A DNA stretch of 64,000 nt from Oscillospiraceae bacterium (GTDB taxonomy: Bacteria; Bacillota; Clostridia; Oscillospirales; Oscillospiraceae), in the NCBI GenBank assembly GCA_021202845.1, contig JAJQCF010000030.1, positions 1-64,000 on the forward strand, given 5' to 3'. Made by a program: the position numbers and the translations under genes. Under the pieces are notes generated by a model. That model did not search any database, was not told the origin of the DNA, and saw only the letters and a list, made by a program, of their open reading frames with translations. Below, one piece after another: positions 16,303 through 24,206 of the stretch (its first letter is position 1; each line of letters starts with the position of its first letter).

Positions 16303-16332
16303 GAAAAGCATCTGCCCCGAAGACAGATGCTT
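16303..16332 (-). terminator. Terminator of the Fic gene
   Basis: On the minus strand AAGCATCTG pairs with CAGATGCTT around a TCTTCGGGG loop, followed by TTTTC. It separates fic from the portal fragment. Confidence 0.75.
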
Positions 16333-16351
16333 AACTCGCCTGAGTTGTGTT

Positions 16352-17239
16352 TTATAATATTTTCAAATACATATCCAGCCTTGCGTTGATATACCCCGCA
16401 AACAGGTTTTCCATCGCAGAAAGGTTATGCTTAACATGATATTCATTAAACGCATTGTAATATGCGACTCTGTCCGTGAATTTGATGTCAATAGGCGGGT
16501 AGCCCGCTTTCATAAACTCTAAATTTACCAGCAGACGACCGGTTCTGCCATTGCCGTCGATGAATGGATGGATGCTTTCAAATTCAATATGAAATCGTGC
16601 CAATTTAGTTATAATATGCTCCTTACTTTCGGCAAAGTCCAGCAGGAGCTGCTCCATTTTCGGCTGAATCAAATAGGGTTGGACCGGCTCGTGATGCGCA
16701 CCCATAATTCTTACGGGAACCCGACGGTAAACCCCTCGGTCATCTTTCTTATCCGCAAGCACAAGGTAGTGTATCTGCTTGATTATGCTTTCGCTGATAG
16801 GCATATCTTCTTTTACAAGTTCGCTTACATAATCAAACGCTTCCTTGTGACCAACCGCTTCCATATGGTCTTTCAGTGGCTTTTGGTCAATAGTAAGACC
16901 TCGCAGAACCAAATCTGTTTCCCGCAAGGTTAGTGTGTTGCCCTCAATTGCATTTGAGTTATAGGTGTATTCCACAGCAAACTCTTCATTCAATCTGGCA
17001 ACCTCGCCCTCTGTTAAAGGGCGTTTGCCGTCAAGCTCCGCTTTCTTGCGTTCAATCTGTGCAAAAATGCTTTCTTTGGATTTATAGCGCCCATCAGCAG
17101 GCTTCTGCGTATCTGCCGGAATTTTCCATGCTCGTCCTTCCTGGTATGCCCCTGGGATTTTACCCTCAGAACATAGGACTCGTATTCTTCTGTCGGAAAT
17201 GCCCCACTTTTCAGCCGCCTCTTTTACCGTTATATACAT
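16352..17239 (-). CDS. Fic-domain AMP transferase with N-terminal DNA-binding domain
   Basis: A 295-residue protein. Residues 1-45 are a MerR/excisionase-like helix-turn-helix (VKEAAEKWGISDRRIRVLC). The Fic domain carries the complete active site HPFIDGNGRTGR at 224-235, which uses ATP to AMPylate target proteins, and the inhibitory motif SNAIEG at 95-100, placing it in the class with an internal N-terminal inhibitor. It is intact although the phage genes on both sides are broken. It has its own promoter, repeated operator-like sites and terminator. This suggests a phage moron that regulates itself. The target protein is unknown. Confidence 0.9.
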   Translation of the reverse strand: MYITVKEAAEKWGISDRRIRVLCSEGKIPGAYQEGRAWKIPADTQKPADGRYKSKESIFAQIERKKAELDGKRPLTEGEVARLNEEFAVEYTYNSNAIEGNTLTLRETDLVLRGLTIDQKPLKDHMEAVGHKEAFDYVSELVKEDMPISESIIKQIHYLVLADKKDDRGVYRRVPVRIMGAHHEPVQPYLIQPKMEQLLLDFAESKEHIITKLARFHIEFESIHPFIDGNGRTGRLLVNLEFMKAGYPPIDIKFTDRVAYYNAFNEYHVKHNLSAMENLFAGYINARLDMYLKIL

Positions 17240-17308
17240 CAGTTATACCTCCTGCCTATTAGAGATTCAGACGCCATGGTTTTGCGACGTCCTCTCTAAA
17301 TCTTTTTT

Positions 17309-17444
17309 ATTATACCTCGTTATCGGAATAATATCAAGGTCATCGGAATAACATTCATCGTTTTATCGGAATAATGTGGCCAACCTCCGACATCGGAACA
17401 AAGGAAACGATGCGGAACATTGCAAACCGATATCTCGGAATAAT
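17309..17444 (-). promoter_or_regulatory. Fic promoter with iterated operator-like repeats
   Basis: Minus-strand promoter TTGATA (17332-17337), 17 bases, TATAAT (17309-17314). The motif TTATTCCGAT (plus strand ATCGGAATAA) occurs at 17321-17330, 17342-17351 and 17365-17374, with degenerate copies near 17392 and 17434. Spacing between the first three is 21 and 23 bases, about two helical turns, and one copy lies inside the promoter spacer. The helix-turn-helix of the Fic protein is the obvious candidate to bind them. Confidence 0.65.
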
Positions 17445-17448
17445 GCTG

Positions 17449-17709
17449 TCATATGAACAGGATGCCGCGATGGTTATATATGCTGTCGTCCGGCTCAGCG
17501 CCGCAGCGTATCGCTCTGTCAAGCGCCATGACAGTTGCCACCGCACCGCCAATCTTCTCCGTGGATTTTTCCTTATCCATTTTGATGTTGCCTGCAGGGT
17601 CGGTACGGACGAATACGTTGTCCATGTTCCAGCGGAGAACGGGGTGACCGCCGTGTGCAACTTTCTCCTCCAGCACCAGCTTCATCAGTTCCTTAGTCGG
17701 CAAAGACAT
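17449..17709 (-). pseudogene. C-terminal fragment of a phage large terminase
   Basis: 86 codons match the end of phage terminase large subunits: PTKELMKLVLEEKVAHGGHPV, NMDNVFVRTDPAGNIKMDKE, KSTEKIGGAVATVMALDRAI. The ATPase and most of the nuclease are missing. The frame upstream (17710 onward) abruptly becomes the antisense of the methylase C-terminus, marking the element boundary near 17709. Confidence 0.85.
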
Positions 17710-18051
17710 ATGCGCGCCGTCTGCGGGAGGTTGAAAAGCGACTATCGCTATTCCAAAGATGTCGTCTACAACAACTTCCCGTGGCCGGAGCCCACCGACG
17801 CGCAAAAGGCAAAGATTGAGCAGACCGCGCAGGCCATTCTTGACGCCCGCGCGCTCTACCCCGACAGCAGCCTCGCCAACCTCTACGACGAGCTGACCAT
17901 GCCGCCGGAGCTGCGCACCGCCCACCAGCAAAACGACCGCGCCGTAATGCAAGCCTACGGCTTCTCCGTCCGCGACACAACAGAATCCGCCTGCGTCGCG
18001 GAGCTGATGAAAATGTATCAAAAACTGACCGACAGCGCGGAAAAACATTAA
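17710..18051 (+). pseudogene. C-terminal remnant of the MmeI-like DNA methylase
   Basis: 113 codons match the end of MmeI-like restriction-methylation enzymes: MRAVCGRLKSDYRYSKDVVY, NNFPWPEP, AILDARALYPDSSLANLYD, MPPELRTAHQQNDRAVMQAY. This is the target-recognition/C-terminal segment. The catalytic centre (several hundred residues) is absent. Together with 14514-14642 it shows that a single gene was split and its middle lost. A terminator-like hairpin follows. Confidence 0.8.
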
Positions 18052-18052
18052 A

Positions 18053-18090
18053 TTAAGGCAGACATCCGCACTTCGGACTGTCTGCCTTAA
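18053..18090. terminator. Hairpin after the methylase remnant
   Basis: TTAAGGCAGAC (18053-18063) pairs with GTCTGCCTTAA (18080-18090); the flanking A and T runs allow termination in both directions. Confidence 0.7.
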
Positions 18091-18186
18091 AATCTGTCCA
18101 TCTGTTCCTGGGTAGCCGCTGGGATAGTCATATCTATAGTTTGTTATATTTACAATTTATTTGCTGATATATTTATTGTTATTATA

Positions 18187-18215
18187 TTGACTTCCCTGTT
18201 GCTATATGCTATACT
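18187..18215 (+). promoter_or_regulatory. Promoter of the toxin-antitoxin operon
   Basis: TTGACT (18187-18192), 17 bases, TATACT (18210-18215), just upstream of AGGAGG and the antitoxin start. Confidence 0.65.
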
Positions 18216-18238
18216 GCATGTAGGAGGTGAATAACATT

Positions 18239-18559
18239 ATGGTGAATGTTATGAGTGCTATTGAAAACACCATATCAATTTCCCTTTTCAACCGCGGACA
18301 GGCCGGCAAAATCTTTGAAGAGGTCAAACGCTGCGGTGCAAAGGTTGTTATGAAGAACAACACCGCTGAATGTGTCTTGCTCTCACCGGAAGAGTATGTC
18401 AGACTTATGGACGAGGTAAACGATGCACGGCTTCTTGCCGTAGCAGCAGAACGGATGGCTCATTATGACCCTGCTGCCCTTGTATCCCAGGAAGATGTTG
18501 ACCGCGAATTCGGTTTTACAGATGATGACCTTGCCGACGTCGAGGCGGACATCGAATGA
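18239..18559 (+). CDS. Phd/YefM-family antitoxin
   Basis: A 106-residue type II antitoxin that should neutralise the adjacent RelE/ParE-type toxin and repress the shared promoter. The N-terminal Phd fold shows ISISLFNRGQAGKIFEEVKR and a strand-turn CVLLSPEEYVRLMDE; the C-terminal third is acidic, as expected for the toxin-binding tail. The ATG at 18239 fits the ribosome site AGGAGG better than the GTG at 18227, which overlaps it. Stop and toxin start overlap as ATGA. Confidence 0.88.
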   Translation: MVNVMSAIENTISISLFNRGQAGKIFEEVKRCGAKVVMKNNTAECVLLSPEEYVRLMDEVNDARLLAVAAERMAHYDPAALVSQEDVDREFGFTDDDLADVEADIE

Positions 18560-18846
18560 GCTGGGAAATAAAATACCTTCCGGAGGCGGTTAAGGACCTC
18601 CGTTCCCTTGACGGCAGCCCAAGGAAACTTGTCCGCAAGGCTATTGAAAAGGTCAGCAAAAATCCCCTTCCCATATCTGAAGGGGGATTGGGAAATCCGC
18701 TCGGAAACAAAGGTGAAAACAACCTTACCGGGTTGCTCAAAATAAAGCTCCGTTCTTCGGGTATCCGTATCGTATACAAACTCGTCAGGCAGGATAACAA
18801 TATGCTCATCATCGTGATTGGAGCAAGGGAGGATGACGAGGTATAA
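18556..18846 (+). CDS. RelE/ParE-superfamily toxin
   Basis: A 96-residue toxin partner. The fold pattern is typical: MSWEIKYLPEAVKDLRSL at the start, LRSSGIRIVYKLVRQDNNMLIIVIG toward the end, with basic residues in the centre (KLRSSGIRIVYK). RelE members cut mRNA on the ribosome; ParE members poison gyrase, and the sequence alone does not decide between them. It overlaps the antitoxin gene by four bases and ends in a terminator. The pair lies beside degraded mobile DNA. Confidence 0.87.
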   Translation: MSWEIKYLPEAVKDLRSLDGSPRKLVRKAIEKVSKNPLPISEGGLGNPLGNKGENNLTGLLKIKLRSSGIRIVYKLVRQDNNMLIIVIGAREDDEV

Positions 18847-18905
18847 CGACATTGCAAAGCAAAGGGCTGAAAAGCACAGCCTGTAACCACAGCCTTAAAA
18901 TAATT

Positions 18906-18936
18906 CCCCTGCCCATATCGTGCAGGGGCTTTTGTT
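18906..18936 (+). terminator. Terminator of the toxin-antitoxin operon
   Basis: CCCCTGC (18906-18912) pairs with GCAGGGG (18922-18928), followed by CTTTTGTTT. Confidence 0.75.
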
Positions 18937-19032
18937 TCCTCCCCTCTGCCGTTCTTACCGCAAACTGCACAATTAGTGGGCTTAATTTTTTACGTTATAA
19001 TGTTTTTTTATTGACAATCTGCGGCTTTGCCC

Positions 19033-19061
19033 TTGTATTTGGTTTTGAAGGGCGTTATAAT
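19033..19061 (+). promoter_or_regulatory. Promoter of the rnf operon
   Basis: TTGTAT (19033-19038), 17 bases, TATAAT (19056-19061). A second -35-like TTGACA lies at about 19014. Confidence 0.55.
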
Positions 19062-19170
19062 TTAGCTTGTATTAAAGTCTAATTTTTTATTAGATAATTC
19101 GGTTTTTGTGAGCGCGGCCTTCTCCGATGGGAGAACCGAAGTCGGCTGCGCGCGAAAAAGAGAAGGAGGA
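19062..19170 (+). promoter_or_regulatory. Structured 5' leader of the rnf operon
   Basis: About 110 bases between promoter and rnfC. GCGCGGCC near 19112 can pair with GGCTGCGC near 19144 (one G-T), enclosing a smaller TTCTCC/GGGAGAA hairpin. I do not recognise it as a known riboswitch. AAGGAGGA (19163-19170) is the rnfC ribosome site. Confidence 0.4.
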
Positions 19171-19178
19171 ATCGAAGA

Positions 19179-20540
19179 GTGTCAAACGGGAAACTGCACG
19201 GAGTCCACGCGCCGCACAGGAAAAACACCGCGGGCTTCGTGCCTGAGCGTATGCCGGTACCCGCTGTTGTCACCATCCCCATGTCCCAGAACATAGGCGC
19301 GCCCGCCGTGCCTGTGGTGAAAGCCGGAGATGAGGTAAAGGTCGGACAGCTCATTGCCGAGGCCGGCGGCTTCGTCTCCGCGCCCATACACTCCGGCGTA
19401 TCCGGTAAGGTCAAGAAGATTGATACCCTTGTCAACTCCGCAGGAAAATTTGACAAGGTAATCATCATCGAGACCGACGGTGAGCAGACTGTATGCGAGA
19501 GCGTTGCCCCGCCGGAGGTGACGGACTTGGACAGCTTTATCCAAGCCGTGCGCGACAGCGGCGCCATTGGCCTGGGCGGCGCGGGCTTCCCCACGTCGGT
19601 CAAGCTGAAGGTTGACCCCGCCAAGGTGGAGGCCATTGTCATCAACGGCGCGGAGTGCGAGCCGTACATAACTTCCGACACGCGCACCATGCTGGACGAC
19701 GCTGAAGCAATGCTGGACGGAGTGCGCCTGCTGAAAAAGTTCTACGGCGTCCCCCGCGTGATTGCCGGCATCGAGGACAACAAGCCCGAGTGTGTGGAAA
19801 AGCTCCGCTCCCTCGGCACGGACATCGAGGGCTTTGAGGTCATGCCTCTGCCCGCGCTGTACCCGCAGGGCGGCGAAAAGGTGCTCATCTACAACACGGT
19901 CGGCAAGACCGTGCCGGAGGGCAAGCTGCCCATAGACGTGGGCGTTGTGGTTATAAACTGCACGACGCTCGCCGTCATTGCAAAATATGTCGCCACAGGT
20001 ATGCCGCTGGTGGAAAAGGTCGTCACCGTGGACGGCAGCGCAGTGGCCAACCCCAAGAACGTCATCTGCCCCGTGGGCACGAGCATGAAGGACTTGCTCG
20101 AGTACTGCGGACTGAAGTGCGAGCCGAAAAAGGTGCTCTACGGCGGCCCCATGATGGGCATTGCCGTGCCTGACTTGAGCGCGCCGGTTATGAAAAACAC
20201 AAACGCGGTTGTCGCCTTTGACGAGGCCGACGCCGTCGAGCCGCCCGCCACGGCCTGCATACGCTGCGGCCGCTGCGTCAACCACTGCCCGTTCAGCCTC
20301 ATGCCCGCCGCCATCGAGGGCGCGTACAACCGCGGCGACGGCGCGGCGCTCAAGGCGCTGAAGGTCAACATCTGCATGGAGTGCGGCTGCTGCGCCTACA
20401 TCTGCCCCGCGCGCAGACCGCTGGTGCAGGTCAACAAGCTGGCTAAGGCTATGCTGAACAAATACAACGCCGAGCAGAAGGCGCTTGCGGAAAAGCAGGC
20501 GGCCAAGGCGGCGGAAAAGGAGGCGCAGGCAAATGGATAA
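19179..20540 (+). CDS. rnfC: Rnf complex subunit RnfC
   Basis: A 453-residue subunit of the membrane Rnf complex, which couples electron flow from reduced ferredoxin to NAD+ with Na+ or H+ export. RnfC binds NADH and FMN: a glycine-rich GLGGAGFPTSVKLKV sits near residue 130. Two ferredoxin motifs near the C-terminus (CIRCGRCVNHCP, CMECGCCAYICP) hold 4Fe-4S clusters. The start is GTG at 19179 after AAGGAGGA. It opens the operon rnfCDGEAB. The Lys/Ala-rich C-terminal tail overlaps the start of rnfD. Confidence 0.96.
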   Translation: MSNGKLHGVHAPHRKNTAGFVPERMPVPAVVTIPMSQNIGAPAVPVVKAGDEVKVGQLIAEAGGFVSAPIHSGVSGKVKKIDTLVNSAGKFDKVIIIETDGEQTVCESVAPPEVTDLDSFIQAVRDSGAIGLGGAGFPTSVKLKVDPAKVEAIVINGAECEPYITSDTRTMLDDAEAMLDGVRLLKKFYGVPRVIAGIEDNKPECVEKLRSLGTDIEGFEVMPLPALYPQGGEKVLIYNTVGKTVPEGKLPIDVGVVVINCTTLAVIAKYVATGMPLVEKVVTVDGSAVANPKNVICPVGTSMKDLLEYCGLKCEPKKVLYGGPMMGIAVPDLSAPVMKNTNAVVAFDEADAVEPPATACIRCGRCVNHCPFSLMPAAIEGAYNRGDGAALKALKVNICMECGCCAYICPARRPLVQVNKLAKAMLNKYNAEQKALAEKQAAKAAEKEAQANG

Positions 20541-21480
20541 CACTATGGTAGTATCGGTATCCCCGCATCTCCGCGCCAAGGAGGACACCAGAAACGTCAT
20601 GCGCGACGTTGTCATCGCCCTTCTGCCCGCGGTTGTGGCTTCCGTGATAATCTTCGGCTTCCGCGCGCTGCTGGTGGAGTGCGTCTGCGTGGCGACCGCC
20701 GTTATATGCGAGTGGGCGTTTGAAAAAATCACAAAGCGCCAGAACACCGTGCGCGACCTCTCCGCCGTTGTCACGGGTCTGCTGCTGGCTATGAACCTGC
20801 CCGTCAGCATACCCATCTGGCAGGCCATATTCGGCTCGTTCGTCGCCATAATCTTTGTCAAGCAGCTCTTCGGCGGCATCGGCCAGAACTTCGCCAACCC
20901 CGCAATCACCGCGAGAATTATTATGTTCATCGCTTTCTCCGGCACAATGTCCAGCTGGGCGGTGCCCTCCGGCATCGGCTCTTGGCTGAACGCCGACGCG
21001 GTCACCAGCGCAACCCCGCTGCGTCTGCTGGAGCTTGAGCAGTACGAGGATTTGCCGAGCGTGGCGCAAATGTTCCTCGGCTGGCGCGGCGGCTGCCTCG
21101 GCGAGACGAGCTGCCTTGCGCTGCTCATTGGCGGAATATACCTCATAGCCCGCCGCGTAATCACTTGGCACACGCCGGTTGTGTACCTCGCCACCGTGTT
21201 TGTGCTGACGGCGCTGCTGGGCGAGAGCCCTGTTTACCAGCTCCTCGGCGGCGGCATTTGGCTGGGCGCCATATTCATGGCCACCGACTATGTCACAAGT
21301 CCCCCGACCCCCGCAGGCAAGATAATATTCGGCCTCGGCTGCGGACTTATAACCGTGCTCATCCGCGTCTACGGCAGCTACCCCGAGGGCTGCAGCTTCT
21401 CCATTCTGCTGATGAACATTCTCTCCCCCTACATCAGCAAGTGGACACAGCCCAAGCCGTTTGGAGGTGTTAAGGCATGA
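20533..21480 (+). CDS. rnfD: Rnf complex subunit RnfD
   Basis: A 315-residue integral membrane subunit with multiple transmembrane helices and a covalently bound FMN. The flavinylated threonine should be in TSATPL near residue 162, the equivalent of SGAT. Conserved NFANPAITARI precedes it (GGIGQNFANPAITAR). The ATG at 20533 overlaps rnfC by eight bases. An alternative upstream start would run through the arginine-rich antisense-like region of rnfC and is rejected. The stop overlaps rnfG. Confidence 0.95.
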   Translation: MDNTMVVSVSPHLRAKEDTRNVMRDVVIALLPAVVASVIIFGFRALLVECVCVATAVICEWAFEKITKRQNTVRDLSAVVTGLLLAMNLPVSIPIWQAIFGSFVAIIFVKQLFGGIGQNFANPAITARIIMFIAFSGTMSSWAVPSGIGSWLNADAVTSATPLRLLELEQYEDLPSVAQMFLGWRGGCLGETSCLALLIGGIYLIARRVITWHTPVVYLATVFVLTALLGESPVYQLLGGGIWLGAIFMATDYVTSPPTPAGKIIFGLGCGLITVLIRVYGSYPEGCSFSILLMNILSPYISKWTQPKPFGGVKA

Positions 21481-22028
21481 CTAAGAAAAAATCCTCCGTC
21501 TTTCAGGACTTTGTCGCGCCCATCGCCGTGCTGGCTGCAATCTGCCTTGTCATGTCGGCGGCGCTGGCGTTCACCAACAGCGTCACGGCTCCGATAATTG
21601 AGGAAACGGAGCGCGCCACCGCGGAGGCCGCGCGCATCGCCATTCTGCCGGAGGCCGACGCCTTTGAGCTTCTTGAGGTTGACGGTCTGCCGGAGTGCAT
21701 AACCGCCGTCTACCGCGCGACAAACGGCGCTGGCTACGTGTTCATGATAACGCACAACGGCTACGGCGGAAAGAACACCCTGAGCATGATTTGCGGCATG
21801 ACCGCGGACGGCATCATCGTCGGCACCGACGTCCTCAGCCACAGCGAAACGGCCGGCATCGGCACCAAGGTGCTGGACGAGAGCTTCTCCGGCCAGTTCG
21901 TGGGCAAGGACGCCGCGCTGGAAGGCGTGGACACCATAACCGGCGCGACCATATCCTCCAGCAACTACATCGACGCAATAGAAAACTGCTTCGTTGCCTA
22001 TGACCTTGTAAAGGAGGCGGGCGAATAA
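21477..22028 (+). CDS. rnfG: Rnf complex subunit RnfG
   Basis: A 183-residue subunit with one N-terminal transmembrane helix and an extracytoplasmic FMN-binding domain. The flavin attachment motif TGAT is visible in DTITGATISSS near residue 160, where FMN is joined to the threonine. It overlaps rnfD by four bases (ATGA) and is followed one base later by rnfE, so translation is likely coupled. Confidence 0.95.
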   Translation: MTKKKSSVFQDFVAPIAVLAAICLVMSAALAFTNSVTAPIIEETERATAEAARIAILPEADAFELLEVDGLPECITAVYRATNGAGYVFMITHNGYGGKNTLSMICGMTADGIIVGTDVLSHSETAGIGTKVLDESFSGQFVGKDAALEGVDTITGATISSSNYIDAIENCFVAYDLVKEAGE

Positions 22029-22029
22029 C

Positions 22030-22725
22030 ATGGGAAAACATCTTAAAATTCTCACTAACGGCATTATAAAGGAAAACCCCGTTCTGGTGCTCCTGCTGGG
22101 CTGCTGCCCGTTCCTCGCCGTTACCACTCAGGCGTCCAACGCCATCGGCATGGGAGCCGCGACCACCGCGGTGCTGCTCGGCTCCAACATTTTTATCTCG
22201 CTGCTGAGAAAAATCATCTCCGAGAAGGTGCGTATTCCCTGCTACATAGTCATAATCGCGTCCTTCGTCACGCTGGTGCAGATGATTGTCAAGGCTTATC
22301 TGCCCTCGCTGAACGACTCTCTGGGACTGTTCCTGCCCCTTATCGTCGTCAACTGCATAATTCTCGGCCGCGCGGAGATGTTCGCCAGCAAGAATTCCGT
22401 CGGCGACTCCGTGCTGGACGCCATAGGCATGGGCGTGGGCTTCACGCTGGCAATGCTCGTCATGGCCTCCATACGCGAGATATTCGGCAACGGCACTTGG
22501 TTCGGCCTTGCGATACCTGTGCTCAGCTCCAACACCATTTCCCTTCTCACAATGCCGGCCGGCGGCTTCGCCATATTCGGCATACTCATTGCAATAATCA
22601 ACAAGGTCACAAAGGGCCAAGGCGTCAAGAAAAAGGAGTTCGGCTGCGAGGGCTGCGTACACGCCGCCGCCTGCGGCAAGCTCGCCTGCCCTGCGGAGCC
22701 TGAAAAGGAGGCGACTGCGGAATGA
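22030..22725 (+). CDS. rnfE: Rnf complex subunit RnfE with cysteine-rich tail
   Basis: A 231-residue six-helix membrane subunit, paralogous to RnfA. Half-motifs ENPVLVLLLGCCPFLAVT and NCIILGRAEMFASKN carry the conserved cysteines that hold the intramembrane Fe-S centre. After the last helix comes a tail of about 30 residues (FGCEGCVHAAACGKLAC) with four cysteines, not part of the classical protein. It may bind a metal or be a lineage feature. The stop overlaps the rnfA start. Confidence 0.94.
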   Translation: MGKHLKILTNGIIKENPVLVLLLGCCPFLAVTTQASNAIGMGAATTAVLLGSNIFISLLRKIISEKVRIPCYIVIIASFVTLVQMIVKAYLPSLNDSLGLFLPLIVVNCIILGRAEMFASKNSVGDSVLDAIGMGVGFTLAMLVMASIREIFGNGTWFGLAIPVLSSNTISLLTMPAGGFAIFGILIAIINKVTKGQGVKKKEFGCEGCVHAAACGKLACPAEPEKEATAE

Positions 22726-23312
22726 TAGAGCTTGTTTCCATTATCATGACCGCCGTGCTGGTAAATAACTACGTTTTGAGCCAGTTCCTCGGCATCTGCC
22801 CGTTCCTCGGCGTGAGCAAAAAGCTCGACCAAGCCTTCGGCATGTCCGTCGCGGTCATATTCGTCATGGTCATCGCCACGGCAGTCACGTGGCCGATTCA
22901 GACCTACGTCCTTGACCGCAACGACCTCGGCTACCTCCAGACCATTGTTTTCATTCTGGTTATAGCCTCGCTCGTGCAGCTTGTGGAAATAGTCCTGCAC
23001 AAGTATATCCCCGCGCTGCACGCCTCCCTCGGCGTTTACCTGCCGCTCATCACCACCAACTGCGCCGTGCTGGGCTGCTGCATAACCAACATCGACGAGG
23101 GCTACACCTTTGTTCAGGCCATATTCAACGCCTTCGGCAGCGGCCTCGGCTTCATGCTGGCAATGGTGCTGTTCGCCGGAGTGCGCAGCCGCACCGAGAG
23201 CTGCAACTGCCCCGAGTGCTTCAAGGGTATTCCCGTGACCCTGCTGGCCGCTTCCATCGTCAGCCTGTCCTTCATGGGCTTCAGCGGCGTGGTCGAAGGT
23301 CTGCTGGGCTGA
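22722..23312 (+). CDS. rnfA: Rnf complex subunit RnfA
   Basis: A 196-residue membrane subunit with six helices. Family signatures are NNYVLSQFLGICPFLGVSKK at the N-terminus and ITTNCAVLGCCITN in the centre, whose cysteines with those of RnfE hold a 2Fe-2S cluster in the membrane. It overlaps rnfE by four bases and precedes rnfB by 13. Confidence 0.95.
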   Translation: MIELVSIIMTAVLVNNYVLSQFLGICPFLGVSKKLDQAFGMSVAVIFVMVIATAVTWPIQTYVLDRNDLGYLQTIVFILVIASLVQLVEIVLHKYIPALHASLGVYLPLITTNCAVLGCCITNIDEGYTFVQAIFNAFGSGLGFMLAMVLFAGVRSRTESCNCPECFKGIPVTLLAASIVSLSFMGFSGVVEGLLG

Positions 23313-23325
23313 GGAGGGCTGAGAG

Positions 23326-24111
23326 ATGATAGTTATAGCTGTAATAGTTGTTGTCATAATCGGCCTTGTCTGCGCCGTTATGCTCTCCGTTGCCAGCAAG
23401 TTCATGGCTGTGGAGGTCGATGAGCGCGTGCCGCTCGTGCGCGAGTGCCTTCCGGGCGCGAACTGCGGCGGCTGCGGCTACCCGGGCTGCGACGGCTACG
23501 CTGCGGCACTGGTGGAGGACCCCGACTTGCCTCTCACGCTCTGCCCTCCGGGCGGAGCCGCCGTTGTGGAAAAGCTCTCAGCCGTGCTGGGACGCTCCGG
23601 CGGCGAGATTGAAGCCAAGGTAGCCCACGTCCGCTGCGGCGGCGTCTGCGGCGCGACAAACGCCAAAATGGACTATCAGGGCATATCCTCCTGCTCGGCA
23701 GCCAAGTTGCTGTTCGGCGGCACCGGCAAGTGCGTCTACGGCTGCATGGGTCTGGGCGACTGCGCGGCGGTCTGCCCCAGCGACGCCGTCTGCATTGAAA
23801 ACGGCATCGCCCACATCGACGCCCGTTCCTGCACCGGCTGCGCCGCCTGCGTCAAGGCCTGCCCCAGCGGAATTATCGAGCTTGTCCCCGCCGCCGCCAA
23901 GGTCACGGTGGACTGCTCCAGCCGCGAAAAGGGCGCCGCCACGCGCAAAAACTGCACCGCAGGCTGCATAGGCTGCAAGCTCTGCGAAAAGAATTGCCCG
24001 CAGGGCGCGATAACTGTCGTTGACAATCTCGCGTCAATAGACTATGATAAATGCGACGGCTGCGGCAAATGCGCAAGCGTTTGCAAGCCCGGGTGCATTA
24101 TCGCGGGCTGA
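23326..24111 (+). CDS. rnfB: Rnf complex subunit RnfB
   Basis: A 261-residue subunit that accepts electrons from ferredoxin. One N-terminal transmembrane helix is followed by the Fe-S domain ANCGGCGYPGCDGYA (about residues 45-60) and then by repeated ferredoxin motifs: CVYGCMGLGDCAAVCP, CTGCAACVKACP, CIGCKLCEKNCP and CDGCGKCASVC. This multi-cluster form is usual in Clostridia. It is the last gene of the operon, closed by a strong terminator. Confidence 0.95.
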   Translation: MIVIAVIVVVIIGLVCAVMLSVASKFMAVEVDERVPLVRECLPGANCGGCGYPGCDGYAAALVEDPDLPLTLCPPGGAAVVEKLSAVLGRSGGEIEAKVAHVRCGGVCGATNAKMDYQGISSCSAAKLLFGGTGKCVYGCMGLGDCAAVCPSDAVCIENGIAHIDARSCTGCAACVKACPSGIIELVPAAAKVTVDCSSREKGAATRKNCTAGCIGCKLCEKNCPQGAITVVDNLASIDYDKCDGCGKCASVCKPGCIIAG

Positions 24112-24127
24112 AAAATTAGCTTACCCC

Positions 24128-24163
24128 AAAACCTCCGGCCGTTCACCCGCCGGAGGTTTTTGC
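24128..24163 (+). terminator. Terminator of the rnf operon
   Basis: AAAACCTCCGGC (24128-24139) pairs perfectly with GCCGGAGGTTTT (24149-24160), then T. Confidence 0.88.
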
Positions 24164-24206
24164 ATAGACGGCAAAGGCCGCAGCGAAGCAAAGGAGAGAT
24201 TATCAC

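Noticed and set aside
19062..19170. Known riboswitch upstream of rnfC
   Set aside because: The core motifs of TPP, FMN, SAM, cobalamin, glycine and c-di-GMP elements are not present.
19182..21194. Long minus-strand open frame opposite rnfC and rnfD
   Set aside because: GC-rich antisense of strongly conserved genes; no family similarity and low-complexity composition.
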